In this document: piece after piece, positions 50,590 through 59,530 of the stretch
Numbering within the stretch: the first letter of the stretch is position 1
How the letters are laid out: every line of letters begins with the position of its first letter
Assembly: GCF_014648695.1 (NCBI RefSeq)
Contig: NZ_BMRP01000036.1
Span: 1-64,000 of the forward strand
DNA from: Streptomyces albospinus
GTDB lineage: Bacteria; Actinomycetota; Actinomycetes; Streptomycetales; Streptomycetaceae
DNA: 64,000 nucleotides
Direction: 5' to 3'
The notes under the pieces: generated by a model
Databases searched by the model: none
Seen by the model: the letters and a program-made list of their open reading frames with translations, nothing else
Told to the model about the DNA's origin: nothing
Made by a program: the position numbers and the translations under genes

Positions 50590-51924
50590 CTATTTGACGT
50601 TGTCCCGCTCCATCGCGTCACCCACCTCGGCCGGCTCCCGGCCCGGCGTCGCAAGATCGAATTTCGTGATCACGAAACGGAAGAGGAGGTAGTAGACGAC
50701 GGCGAAACACAACCCGATCGGAATGATCAGCCACGGTTTCGTCGCCAGCTCCCAGTTGATGACGTAGTCGATCAGCCCCGCCGAGAAACTGAAGCTGTCG
50801 TGCACGCCCAGCGCCCAGCACACCGCCATCGACACACCCGTCAGCACCGCATGAATCCCGTACAGCACCGGCGCGATGAACAGGAACGAATACTCCACCG
50901 GCTCGGTCACCCCCGTCACGAACGAGGTCAGCCCCACCGACAGCATCATCCCCGCCACCTCTTTACGGCGATGCGGCTTCGCGCAGTGCGCGATCGCCAG
51001 CGCCGCCGCCGGCAGCGCGAACATCATGATCGGGAAGAACCCCGTGGTGAACTGCCCCGCCGACGGATCGCCCGCCAGGAACCGGTTGATGTCACCGTGC
51101 ACCACCGTCCCGTCCGGCTTGGTGAAACTCCCGAACTGGAACCACACGAACGTATTCAGGAACTGGTGCAGCCCCACCACCAGCAGCGCACGGTTCGCCA
51201 CACCGAAAATCCCCGCACCCCACGACCCCAGTGCCGACAGCCACTCGCTGAAACTCGTCAGACCGTCACCGATCGGTGCCCACACCCACAGGCACACCAC
51301 CGCGAACGCCAGCCCCACGAAGGCCATCACGATCGGCACCAGCCGCCGCCCGTTGAAGAACCCCAGCCAGTCCACCAACTTCACCCGGTGCAGTCGCTGC
51401 CAGAACCACGCCGACAGAAAACCCATCACGATGCCGCCGAAGACCCCCGGATTCTGGAACGTCGCCTGCGTCGCCTTCCCCGCCCGGTCGACACACACCC
51501 CCGCCCACAGCCCCGCCTGCGTGAACGACTGCCCCGGCGGGCACAGCACCGGGAATTGATGCAGCACCGAGAAATAGACGAGAAAACCGGCCACTGCCGC
51601 CAGCGCCGTCGACCCGTCCGCCTTCTTCGCCATCCCGATCGCCACACCGACGCAGAACAGCAGCGGCAGCCCCAGCCCCGAATCCAGCAGCGCCCCGCCC
51701 GCCCCCGCGAACACCTTCGCGACATTCCCCCAGTCCAGCCCCTTGTCGCCGAACACGTCCGGCTGGCCCAGGCGATTGAGGATGCCCGCCGCGGGCAGCA
51801 CGGCAATCGGCAACTGGAGGCTGCGGCCCATCTTCTGCAACCCCTGGAAAAGCCCCGACGCCCGGCTCTTCACCGGCCTCTTCCCCGGCTCCGCGCCCGC
51901 CGCGCCCGATGCGTCCGAAGTCAT
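50590..51924 (-). CDS. nagE1: PTS glucosamine/GlcNAc-type permease IIC, NagE1 type
   Basis: 444 residues, paralogue of nagE2 with the same core (LQKMGRSLQLPIAVLPAAGI, LGFFNGRRLVPIVMAFVG, TGVTEPVEYSFLFIAPVLYG). It has an extra loop of about 20 residues with two cysteines (LCPPGQSFTQAGLWAGVCVD) between two helices near residue 140, absent from nagE2. The N-terminal ~20 residues are Ala/Pro/Lys-rich. It is divergent from nagF, sharing a region with one DasR site. Specificity not known from sequence. Confidence 0.92.
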   Translation of the reverse strand: MTSDASGAAGAEPGKRPVKSRASGLFQGLQKMGRSLQLPIAVLPAAGILNRLGQPDVFGDKGLDWGNVAKVFAGAGGALLDSGLGLPLLFCVGVAIGMAKKADGSTALAAVAGFLVYFSVLHQFPVLCPPGQSFTQAGLWAGVCVDRAGKATQATFQNPGVFGGIVMGFLSAWFWQRLHRVKLVDWLGFFNGRRLVPIVMAFVGLAFAVVCLWVWAPIGDGLTSFSEWLSALGSWGAGIFGVANRALLVVGLHQFLNTFVWFQFGSFTKPDGTVVHGDINRFLAGDPSAGQFTTGFFPIMMFALPAAALAIAHCAKPHRRKEVAGMMLSVGLTSFVTGVTEPVEYSFLFIAPVLYGIHAVLTGVSMAVCWALGVHDSFSFSAGLIDYVINWELATKPWLIIPIGLCFAVVYYLLFRFVITKFDLATPGREPAEVGDAMERDNVK

Positions 51925-51990
51925 CCGCGCCCTCCGCGTGCTCCCGGCGTCGGCCGGGCGGCAACCGGTCCGCCGCTTGCCGCATACTGG

Positions 51991-52002
51991 TGGTGTAGAC
52001 CA
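51991..52002. promoter_or_regulatory. DasR-type site between nagE1 and nagF
   Basis: TGGTGTAGACCA, one mismatch from the palindrome TGGTCTAGACCA, in the 226-bp divergent region. It lies 67 bp upstream of the nagE1 start and 148 bp upstream of nagF. Confidence 0.7.
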
Positions 52003-52150
52003 TTCGTCGGAGTGCGTTCGGCGCGCACTGCGATGATCGCCATCCTTCGCCAGGTAGCGGTCAAACGCCCACGTAGTTGGGCTGAACGTGCGTTACCGTG
52101 TGAAATCCGCGCGGCGGAACCGCCGGCGGCCGAGACAAGCAGGAGTGGAC

Positions 52151-52384
52151 ATGGCCACCAAGGCTGAGAAGATCGTCGCCGGGCTCGGCGGACTCGACAA
52201 CATCGAAGAGGTCGAGGGCTGCATCACCCGTCTCCGCACCGAGGTCAACGACGCGTCCCTCGTCGACGAAGCCGCCCTCAAGGCCGCCGGCGCCCACGGC
52301 GTCGTCAAGATGGGCAACGCGATCCAGGTCGTCATCGGCACCGACGCCGACCCCATCGCCGCCGAAATCGAAGACATGATGTGA
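52151..52384 (+). CDS. nagF: PTS IIB component for GlcNAc
   Basis: 77 residues. The phosphocysteine is in EEVEGCITRLRTEVND (Cys about residue 24). It passes phosphate from IIA(Crr) to sugar bound by NagE. Free-standing IIB of the glucose family is an actinobacterial trait. ATG 52151 with AGGAGT eight bases before. Confidence 0.94.
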   Translation: MATKAEKIVAGLGGLDNIEEVEGCITRLRTEVNDASLVDEAALKAAGAHGVVKMGNAIQVVIGTDADPIAAEIEDMM

Positions 52385-52399
52385 GCACCCGCTCCTGAC

Positions 52400-52467
52400 G
52401 AGGGCCTCGTTCCCGCCGACGCCGGCATCCCCGATTCCCGGCGTTCCGGCACCGGAACGAGGCCCTC
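52400..52467 (+). terminator. Long-loop hairpin terminator after nagF
   Basis: 14-bp arms GAGGGCCTCGTTCC (52400-52413) and complement (52454-52467) enclose 40 nt that themselves can form a smaller CCGGCA/TGCCGG-type stem. Confidence 0.7.
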
Positions 52468-52491
52468 TGCACAGCCGATAGGGTCGGAGCC

Positions 52492-53223
<732 letters not shown>

Positions 53224-53401
53224 CCGCCAGGAGGGGTGCGCCGATGACGACGCCGAGGGCGCAGGCGGAGACGAGGTAGCCGGCGGTGGGCACGGAGGTG
53301 CCCAGATCGTCCGCGACATCGGGCAGCAGGCCCATCGTCACGAATTCTGTGGTGCCGATACCGAAGGCCGAGATCGCGAGTGCGAGCAGAGCCGAGGGCA
53401 T
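53224..53401 (-). pseudogene. MFS transporter N-terminal fragment
   Basis: Minus-strand MPSALLALAISAFGIGTTEF, then VTMGLLPDVADDLGTSVPTA, GYLVSACALGVVIGAPLLAV: first two helices of a drug-efflux MFS protein (AraJ/YdeA-like). Homology ends abruptly at the rph stop (53223); beyond it the frame reads through rph antisense. The remaining ten helices are gone. Confidence 0.75.
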
Positions 53402-53568
53402 GGAGTGCCTTTCGGGCGGCGGGCGGCGGGCGGCGGAACCGGCCCCGCCGCCCGCCTGGCCGATCTTCGCCCCCGCCCAGCCGGCCCTGGCAACCCCCGC
53501 CCGCCACCCCGCGTTTCACCCCTTGCCCCGGTACGCCCCCCGTACGCCGCAAGGGAAGGAACCACCCC

Positions 53569-53979
53569 ATGGCCCGCCCGCACCGCCGCCGCCACGCCGC
53601 CCCCGCACTCGCCGCGTTAGCCGCCGCCACCCTCGCCGTACCGCTGCTCTCCGGCTGCGGCGCCGTCCAGAAGGCCATGGATTGCGCCAAGACCGCCACC
53701 GCCGTCGTCAACGGCGTCGACAAGCTCCAGAAAGCCGCCGACAACGCCCTCGACGACCCCCAGGAAGCCAACAAGGCCCTCGACGAGATCGACACCAGCC
53801 TCAAGAAGGTCGGCAACTCCGCGCACGACCCCGACCTGGCCAAGGCCATCGACAAGATGAACACCGGCATCAAGAACGCCCGCAAGGCCATCGACGACAA
53901 CAAGGCCCCCGACCTCAAACCCATCGGCGAAGCGGCCGACGAGATGACGACGATCTGCACCCCCGGCCACACGGGATAA
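53569..53979 (+). CDS. Putative lipoprotein, helical
   Basis: 136 residues. Signal RRHAAPALAALAAATLAVPL with lipobox LLSGCG (Cys about residue 30). The mature part is a long amphipathic helix bundle (VNGVDKLQKAADNALDDPQE, ALDEIDTSLKKVGNSAHDPD). A second Cys occurs early and one near the end. Function unknown; exposed on the outer side of the membrane. ATG 53569 with AAGGGAAGGA before it. Confidence 0.8.
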   Translation: MARPHRRRHAAPALAALAAATLAVPLLSGCGAVQKAMDCAKTATAVVNGVDKLQKAADNALDDPQEANKALDEIDTSLKKVGNSAHDPDLAKAIDKMNTGIKNARKAIDDNKAPDLKPIGEAADEMTTICTPGHTG

Positions 53980-53988
53980 TCACTCCCC

Positions 53989-54624
53989 ATGCAGCCACAC
54001 AACGGCGGGCACCCCGCAACCCCGCGCCGCCTCGTCCTCGCCACCCGCAACGCCGGCAAGATCTCCGAACTCCGCGCCATCCTGGAAGCGGCCGGCCTCG
54101 GCGTCGAACTCGTCGGCGCCGACGCCTATCCCGACGTCCCCGATGTCAAGGAGACCGGCGTCACCTTCGCCGAGAACGCCCTCCTCAAGGCACACGCCCT
54201 CGCCCGGGCCACCGGCCACCCGGCCGTCGCCGACGACTCCGGCCTCTGCGTCGACGTCCTCGGCGGCGCCCCCGGCATCTTCTCCGCCCGCTGGGCCGGC
54301 CGGCACGGCGACGACCGGGCCAACCTCGACCTCCTCCTCGCCCAGCTCTCCGACATCGCCGACGAGCACCGCGCCGCCCACTTCGCCTGCGCCGCGGCCC
54401 TCGCCCTCCCCGACGGCACCGACCGCGTCGTCGAGGGCACCCTCGAAGGGACCCTCCGCCACACCCCCGCCGGCACCGGCGGCTTCGGCTACGACCCGAT
54501 CCTCCAGCCCCTCGGCGAGACCCGTACCTGCGCCGAACTGACCCCCGCCGAGAAGAACGCCATCAGCCACCGCGGCAAGGCGTTCCGGGCGCTGGCGGGG
54601 GTGGTGGGGGCGTTGTTGGGGTGA
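53989..54624 (+). CDS. rdgB: Non-canonical purine NTP pyrophosphatase
   Basis: 211 residues, HAM1/ITPase. LVLATRNAGKISELRAILE, TGVTFAENALLKAHALARAT, VADDSGLCVDVLGGAPGIFS, GTGGFGYDPIL, ISHRGKAFRAL: all conserved motifs. Removes dITP/XTP from nucleotide pools. Starts nine bases after the lipoprotein stop and is probably cotranscribed with it. Confidence 0.96.
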   Translation: MQPHNGGHPATPRRLVLATRNAGKISELRAILEAAGLGVELVGADAYPDVPDVKETGVTFAENALLKAHALARATGHPAVADDSGLCVDVLGGAPGIFSARWAGRHGDDRANLDLLLAQLSDIADEHRAAHFACAAALALPDGTDRVVEGTLEGTLRHTPAGTGGFGYDPILQPLGETRTCAELTPAEKNAISHRGKAFRALAGVVGALLG

Positions 54625-54632
54625 CATTACGA

Positions 54633-54665
54633 AGCAGGCCCCGTGCCTAAGGTACGGGGCCTGCT
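54633..54665 (+). terminator. Hairpin terminator after rdgB
   Basis: AGCAGGCCCCGT (54633-54644) and complement (54654-54665), 9-nt loop, followed by CTTCTTGT. Confidence 0.85.
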
Positions 54666-54672
54666 CTTCTTG

Positions 54673-54745
54673 TGCGCCCGGTCGGATTCGAACCGACAAA
54701 CACGACCACCTAAAGATCGCCGCTCAGCCGTTGGCGCACGGGCGC
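54673..54745 (-). tRNA. tRNA with UAG (Leu-type) anticodon but short variable region
   Basis: 73 nt on the minus strand. Acceptor GCGCCCG/CGGGCGC, three-bp D stem, anticodon stem CGATC/GGTCG with loop TTTAGGT (anticodon UAG, reads CUA; G37), variable loop TGTTT (five nt), T arm GTCGG-TTCGAAT-CCGAC, discriminator A. Leucine tRNAs are type II with a long variable arm; this one is type I, so its charging identity is unclear. No CCA is encoded. Confidence 0.75.
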
Positions 54746-54800
54746 GTGTGCCGCCTCCTACTCTACTGGGCGACGTCGCCTCTCGGTGAGGAGAAGCCGG

Positions 54801-55793
54801 TTATGAGGTGCACCGTCGACCTCCTCGGCACCAGGTGCTGGTGATCGCATGGCAGTTTGGGCACAGGTAGCGGAGGTTTTCCGCGCGATTGTCGCACCAG
54901 TCGCCGTTGATGTGGTCGATCTGCAGGGTGATGCTCCGCCCCCGCCACGTGCCCAGGTTTCCGCAGAAGGTGCAGGCGTACGGGACGCCGACCTCGCCAA
55001 GCGCGCGGTGCAGGCGTTCGCGGTTGACTCGCGGCGAGCCTTCAGGTCGCACGCACAGCACGTGGCCCACGCTGGGCTTGGGGCGCGCGGGTCGGATGGC
55101 CCGTCGAGACCTCCGCTTGAAGTGGGTGGTGTCCAACTGGAGCTGAGTGACCTTGCGTTGGAGGCGGCGATGGCTTGCGTCGTTCACGGGTAGCCCCAGC
55201 ATTCGCATGACGTCCGCGTAGCTTGTGGACGCCGTGACCGCCTCGCGAAGCTGGTTCTCGGGTAGGGGCGGGCGCGCATGGGCGAAGTGGCCCGTGTCCA
55301 CTTCGAGTTCAGCGAGCAGGCGTCGCAGCGCGGCGCGTGTCCGGACGTCATCCGAGAGGCCGAGTGCACGGGCCATGGCGCGGATGCTGGTCGTGGACCG
55401 AGCGGCCGATCGCACCTCCTCGGGCGTACAGGGGAGCTCCGGGCCGAAACGCGCCAGGCCGGGGAGATGGCTGACGTCGATCCCAGCCGCCGCGATGCGT
55501 CGGCGGAGGTGCGAGAGCGTCCCTGTGGAGGGCGTGGCACCCAGCCTCTGTGCGACCTCGCGCAGTGTGGTGGACGATGCCGCGGCCGCGGCCACGGCCT
55601 CGTCGGAGTACTTGCGCCAGGGGCTTTTCCGCGTGAAGTGGGAGGTGTCGATCCCGTACGCGGCGACTGTCCGCTGGAGGACCCGCCGCTGTCCACCGCT
55701 GATCTTCAGGTCGAGCGCGCGCATCAGCTCGGACCAGTTCGACGCTCGGGTGACTGCCGCTGCCAGCTCGGTCGGCGGGAACCTAGCCGACAT
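54801..55793 (-). CDS. HNH endonuclease with four N-terminal HTH-like repeats
   Basis: 330 residues. Four tandem ~46-residue repeats lie at about 9-53, 65-110, 125-170 and 180-225. Each has S-[x]-(E/D)VM-R-LG-[x]n-R-x-LQR and ends near [IV]DT-[ST]-HF (examples SELMRALDLK...YGIDTSHF, ADVMRMLGLP...LQLDTTHF). They resemble helix-turn-helix DNA-recognition repeats of homing enzymes. The HNH domain (270-320) has C274-x2-C277, the D293-H294 catalytic pair (LQIDHINGD), N307 and C311-x2-C314-H315 (CPNCH). ATG 55793 with GGAGG before it. It overlaps a two-repeat partner gene by 11 bp. Confidence 0.85.
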   Translation of the reverse strand: MSARFPPTELAAAVTRASNWSELMRALDLKISGGQRRVLQRTVAAYGIDTSHFTRKSPWRKYSDEAVAAAAASSTTLREVAQRLGATPSTGTLSHLRRRIAAAGIDVSHLPGLARFGPELPCTPEEVRSAARSTTSIRAMARALGLSDDVRTRAALRRLLAELEVDTGHFAHARPPLPENQLREAVTASTSYADVMRMLGLPVNDASHRRLQRKVTQLQLDTTHFKRRSRRAIRPARPKPSVGHVLCVRPEGSPRVNRERLHRALGEVGVPYACTFCGNLGTWRGRSITLQIDHINGDWCDNRAENLRYLCPNCHAITSTWCRGGRRCTS

Positions 55794-56202
55794 GTGCCGC
55801 CTCCGACTGAGGTCGTGCCAAACCGGGGTGCTGACTCACGTTGGTTGGGCTGTCGGGCCAGGAGCAAAGGATCGCGGCGAAATGGCAGTTTCCCATGCGC
55901 AGTTCGGCGATGCGCCTGCCGATGTGCGCCTGGTTCCCGCCGACCGGGCTGATGCCGAGCCTCCGCACCACCTCTGCCACGCTCCGCGAGCAGGCGACCA
56001 GTTCGCGGAGGCGGGTCTCGGTGTGGCGTACACCCTGCGGTGTGAAGTGCGCGGTGTCGATGCCCGCTTCGCGCAACTTGGCCCGTACGTAACGGCGGTT
56101 GCCGGGAGTTGGTGTGCTGCCGAACCAGCGGACCACCTCGTCGTACGACGACGAGACGTGCGCGGCTGTCGCGAGCCGTTCGCGGGTGTATTTGAGCGCC
56201 AT
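55783..56202 (-). CDS. Two-repeat protein paired with the HNH endonuclease
   Basis: 139 residues from ATG 56202. Two copies of the same repeat as in the HNH protein: residues ~8-53 (YDEVVRWFGSTP...AGIDTAHF) and ~64-108 (VAEVVRRLGISP...RMGNCHF). The C-terminal 30 residues are unrelated and there is no nuclease domain. Cotranslated with the HNH gene (11-bp overlap). It might compete for or extend the DNA site of the nuclease, or be an immunity factor; all three are guesses. A frameshifted duplicate origin is also possible. Confidence 0.75.
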   Translation of the reverse strand: MALKYTRERLATAAHVSSSYDEVVRWFGSTPTPGNRRYVRAKLREAGIDTAHFTPQGVRHTETRLRELVACSRSVAEVVRRLGISPVGGNQAHIGRRIAELRMGNCHFAAILCSWPDSPTNVSQHPGLARPQSEAAHVG

Positions 56203-56898
56203 GTTGCCCCCGTTTCCGTGCTCCGTGCGGGGGCATTCGTCAGCCCCCCGCACCCGATCGAACTGGCCAACGATCGAACGCGGGGTCGGTCACGCGGAGT
56301 TGGGCGGCTTCGGAAGTGCGGCTCGGGGGTTCGGGCGGCGACGAGGGTGATGGCTTCCTGGTGGGTGCCGACGGAGGGTGGGGCCGTGGCGGACGTGCGG
56401 AAGAGCATGCGGCGGCGGGGCGCCGCCGGGTCCTGGTCGGGGGTGCCGGGGTGGGGCTCGGTGGTGCGGACCGGCGCGCCGCGGTCCGATCGCGGGGTCG
56501 GTGCGGGTGCGGGCAGGGGGGGCGCGGTCGGAGGCGGGGGGATCGGTCTCGGTGGCGGACGCGGGTTGCGTCACGCACGGCGCCGGCTGTGTCACCCAGG
56601 GCAAGCCGTCCGGAGGTGCGTGCGGTACGGGACGTCGAGCGGGACTTCGGGGCTTGTTACACGACTGGTACACAGCCGAGCGGTCACCGCAGCATTCGGG
56701 CAATCAGCCTGTGTCCGGGGGAGGGGAGAGTGGCGATGGCGAAACTGCACCTTTCCGGCGAAGGTCCGTCGATGGGTGCCTTTCGCGGCAGGGTGTCGTA
56801 GTGCGGTGACGAGGTGCCGGGGCCTGTGCGGAGGGGTTGCGGCGGTCGTGCTTGCTGGTGTGGGTTGCGGGGCGAGGGTGCCCCGGGAGGAGTGTGTG
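56203..56898. other. Gene-poor 696-bp region with G-rich repetitive composition
   Basis: Strong G over C asymmetry on the plus strand between about 56330 and 56560 (GGTGGGGGCCGTGGCGG type). No credible protein of normal composition is seen. At the right end a ribosome site GGGGAGGGGAGAG precedes ATG 56736. A GTG at 56806, in frame with the following gene, would add a lipoprotein-like signal (GLCGGVAAVVLAGVGC). Confidence 0.45.
56736..56801 (+). CDS. Possible 21-residue peptide
   Basis: MAKLHLSGEGPSMGAFRGRV then Ser and TAG. The ribosome site GGGGAGGGGAGAG is strong and correctly spaced. Nothing else supports it. Confidence 0.3.
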   Translation: MAKLHLSGEGPSMGAFRGRVS

Positions 56899-57405
56899 AT
56901 GACCGACCGCGAAGGGTCCCGCTGGAGGCGCGGGCGTACCGCTCTGGCGGCCTTTGTCGTGGTGACCGCGCTGGCCGCCGGCGGGGTGTGGTTCAGCCAG
57001 GCGTCGGAGCGCGCCTCGGCGGTGGACGCCGCGCCGAAGACCTCGGCCGTGCAGGACGTGAAGTCGGACGGGCAGCCGACGGCGGGGCTGCCGGGTGTGC
57101 GGGACTGCGGGATCGGCGAGCCGGAGATCAAGCCCCGGGTGATCACGCTGACCTGCGCGGATGCGGGCATGGTGGCGACCGCGATCACCTGGGACCGCTA
57201 TGACTCCGAGGAAGCGGAGGGCAAGGGCGTGGTGCAGGTCGAGAAGACCGCGGCGGGGGTGGGGACGGACGCCGGCTACCGGGCGACGTTCCGGCTCTAC
57301 GGTGCCAAGGAGGTCGACGGTGCGCGGGCTTTCACGGGCCTGGAGGTGACCTACGACGGCTCGACGCCGCTCGGTGACACGACGGAGATGTACAACCTCG
57401 CGTGA
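56899..57405 (+). CDS. Exported or membrane-anchored hypothetical protein upstream of the kinase
   Basis: 168 residues from ATG 56899 (GGGAGGAG). A signal-anchor (GRTALAAFVVVTALAAGGVW) precedes an extracytoplasmic domain with two Cys (VRDCGIGEPEIKPRVITLTC) and a beta-rich second half (ATAITWDRYDSEEAEGKGVV). It overlaps the histidine kinase gene start, so it may be an accessory sensor for the kinase. GTG 56806 is an alternative start that would add a lipobox. No family recognised. Confidence 0.7.
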   Translation: MTDREGSRWRRGRTALAAFVVVTALAAGGVWFSQASERASAVDAAPKTSAVQDVKSDGQPTAGLPGVRDCGIGEPEIKPRVITLTCADAGMVATAITWDRYDSEEAEGKGVVQVEKTAAGVGTDAGYRATFRLYGAKEVDGARAFTGLEVTYDGSTPLGDTTEMYNLA

Positions 57406-58682
57406 TGGGCATTCGAGGCCGGATCGCCCTGGCCATTTCGTGTATGACGGCGCTGGCCGTTGTGGTGCTCGGGTTCGCCGTGCACCACATCGCCGGCAAC
57501 GAGCGGGAGCGGTCGGCCCGCGCGTATCAGGACGAGCGGCTGAGTTCGGCGCTCCAGATCTACGAGCGGGACGGGACGCTGGCGCTGGGTGCGCAGCTGG
57601 ATGACGCGACGCTGCCGCCGCCGTTGCGGGCGGCGGTGTTCCACAACCGTTCGGGGACGTATCTGAGCGGGGGCGACGATCCCCGGGTGTGGGCGGCGAC
57701 CGGGGTCGGCGGGGACGGGGCCCGGCCGGCGCGGTCGCTGTCGGTGTCGGCGGCGTACCCGTCGGACGATCCGGCGCAGCTGGCGCTGGACCGGGCGCTG
57801 CTGATCGCCGGGTGCGGCACGGTGGTGCTGATGGCGGGGGTGTCGTGGTTCGTGGCGCAGCGGCTGTCGCGGCGGCTGCGGCTGAGTGCGGCGGCGGCGC
57901 GGCGGATCGCGGCCGGTGAGCCGCCGGACGCGGACGCGCTGGCCAGCAACGGCCGGGACGAGGTGGCCGAGCTGGGCCGCAGTGTGCACCACATGGCGAC
58001 GTCGCTGGCCGCGCGGGTGGAGGCGGAGCGGGAGTTCACCGCGGATGTGGCGCATGAGCTGCGGACGCCGGTGGCCGGGCTGGTGGCGGCGGCGGAGCTG
58101 CTGCCGCAGCGGCGCGCGGTGGAGATGGTGCAGGACCGGGCGCAGGCGATGCGGCGGCTGGTGGAGGACCTGCTGGAGGTGTCGCGGCTGGACGCAGGGG
58201 TGGAGCGGGCCGATCTGGACGCCTGTGAGCTGCCGTCGCTGGTGCGCGGGATCGTGACGCGGGCGGCGCGGCAGCGCGGGGTGGACGATCTGTCGGTGTC
58301 GGTGACGGTCGAGGGGGAGCCGCGGATCGTGGAGACGGACCGGCGCCGGGTGGAGCGGGTGCTGGTGAATCTGCTGGCGAACGCGGCGAAGCACGGCAAG
58401 CCGCCGATCGAGGTGGTGGTGGCGGGCTCGCGGATCGTGGTGCGCGACCACGGTCCGGGGTATCCGGCGGAGCTGTGTGCGGAGGGGCCGCGGCGGTTCC
58501 GTACGGCGGCGCCGGAGCGCGGTACGGGGCACGGCCTGGGGCTGACGATCGCGGCCGGCCAGGCGGAAGTGCTGGGCGCGCGGCTGGACTTCGGGGCCGC
58601 CGCGGAGGGCGGCGCCGAGGCGGTGCTGGAGCTGCCGGACCGCGCGGTGGTGGTGGCGCCGGAGCCGGCGGCGGCGCCGTAG
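57405..58682 (+). CDS. Sensor histidine kinase without a neighbouring response regulator
   Basis: 425 residues. Membrane helix 1 (ALAISCMTALAVVVLGFAVH), ~110-residue outer domain, helix 2 (ALLIAGCGTVVLMAGVSWFV), HAMP (~165-215), H box FTADVAHELRTPVAGLVAAA (phospho-His about residue 221), N box VLVNLLANAAKHGKP, and G boxes VRDHGPGYP and GTGHGLGLTIAAGQAE. Complete. No response-regulator gene is adjacent: upstream is the small exported protein and downstream a terminator. GTG 57402 is an alternative start. Confidence 0.9.
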   Translation: MGIRGRIALAISCMTALAVVVLGFAVHHIAGNERERSARAYQDERLSSALQIYERDGTLALGAQLDDATLPPPLRAAVFHNRSGTYLSGGDDPRVWAATGVGGDGARPARSLSVSAAYPSDDPAQLALDRALLIAGCGTVVLMAGVSWFVAQRLSRRLRLSAAAARRIAAGEPPDADALASNGRDEVAELGRSVHHMATSLAARVEAEREFTADVAHELRTPVAGLVAAAELLPQRRAVEMVQDRAQAMRRLVEDLLEVSRLDAGVERADLDACELPSLVRGIVTRAARQRGVDDLSVSVTVEGEPRIVETDRRRVERVLVNLLANAAKHGKPPIEVVVAGSRIVVRDHGPGYPAELCAEGPRRFRTAAPERGTGHGLGLTIAAGQAEVLGARLDFGAAAEGGAEAVLELPDRAVVVAPEPAAAP

Positions 58683-58743
58683 CGCGGACGGGTACCGTGG
58701 GGCAGGGGCGCAACGGCCCCTGCCGCGGCGGCTGTTACGGCGG

Positions 58744-58776
58744 GACACCGTGACGTTGGCGCGGCGTCACGGTGTC
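58744..58776. terminator. Bidirectional terminator between the kinase and bcp
   Basis: GACACCGTGACG (58744-58755) and complement (58765-58776), 9-nt loop, between convergent genes. Confidence 0.8.
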
Positions 58777-58790
58777 GCCGTGTCACGGCG

Positions 58791-59258
58791 TTACAGTCCC
58801 AGATCCTTGATGATCTTGGCGACGTGCCCGGTGGCCTTGACGTTGTACAGCGCGCGCTCGACCTTGCCGTCCGCGTCGAGGATGACGGTGGAGCGGATCA
58901 CGCCGGTGACGGTCTTGCCGTAGAGCTTCTTCTCGCCGAAGGCGCCGTAGGCCGTCAGGACCTCCTTGTCGGGGTCGCCGAGCAGGGTGACCCTGAGGTC
59001 TTCCTTCTCGCGGAACTTGGCGAGCTTCTCCGGCTTGTCGGGCGAGATGCCGATGACGTCGTAGCCGTGGCCGGCGAGGAAGTCGAGGTTGTCGGTGAAG
59101 TCGCACGCCTGCTTGGTGCAGCCGGGGGTGAGCGCGGCCGGGTAGAAGTAGACGATGACCTTGCGGCCCTTGTGGTCGGCGAGCGAGACCTGCTTGCCGT
59201 CGGCGTCGGGCAGGGTGAAGGCGGGCGCGGTGTCGCCGGGCTGGAGTCGCTCGCTCAT
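58791..59258 (-). CDS. bcp: Thioredoxin-dependent peroxiredoxin (BCP/PrxQ)
   Basis: 155 residues. Peroxidatic C47 (YPAALTPGCTKQACDF) and resolving C52, five residues on, as in PrxQ. R in GVIRSTVILDADGKV is the conserved active-site Arg. Reduces hydroperoxides in the cytosol. Confidence 0.95.
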   Translation of the reverse strand: MSERLQPGDTAPAFTLPDADGKQVSLADHKGRKVIVYFYPAALTPGCTKQACDFTDNLDFLAGHGYDVIGISPDKPEKLAKFREKEDLRVTLLGDPDKEVLTAYGAFGEKKLYGKTVTGVIRSTVILDADGKVERALYNVKATGHVAKIIKDLGL

Positions 59259-59530
59259 GCCGAGACCTCGCTCCGCGCGCTGTGCTCCCTCATGGTGGCC
59301 TCCGTCTCCTCGCGGGTGGTTCCGTACGCTCCGAACACTAGCCAGGCGGGCGGCGGGACGGCGGCAGGGGCGGTGCGGCTGCCCGAAACGGGGGTGCTGT
59401 GGGGCGCGCGGAGGTACGAGCTGACAGACTGTCCCTTACGAATCGGTGCACGGAGCGTGGTGGCCGGTTCCCCACGGGGCTCGGTGCCCGGCCCTTGGAC
59501 GCATCGGCACGAGATGACGGAGGCAGCGCG

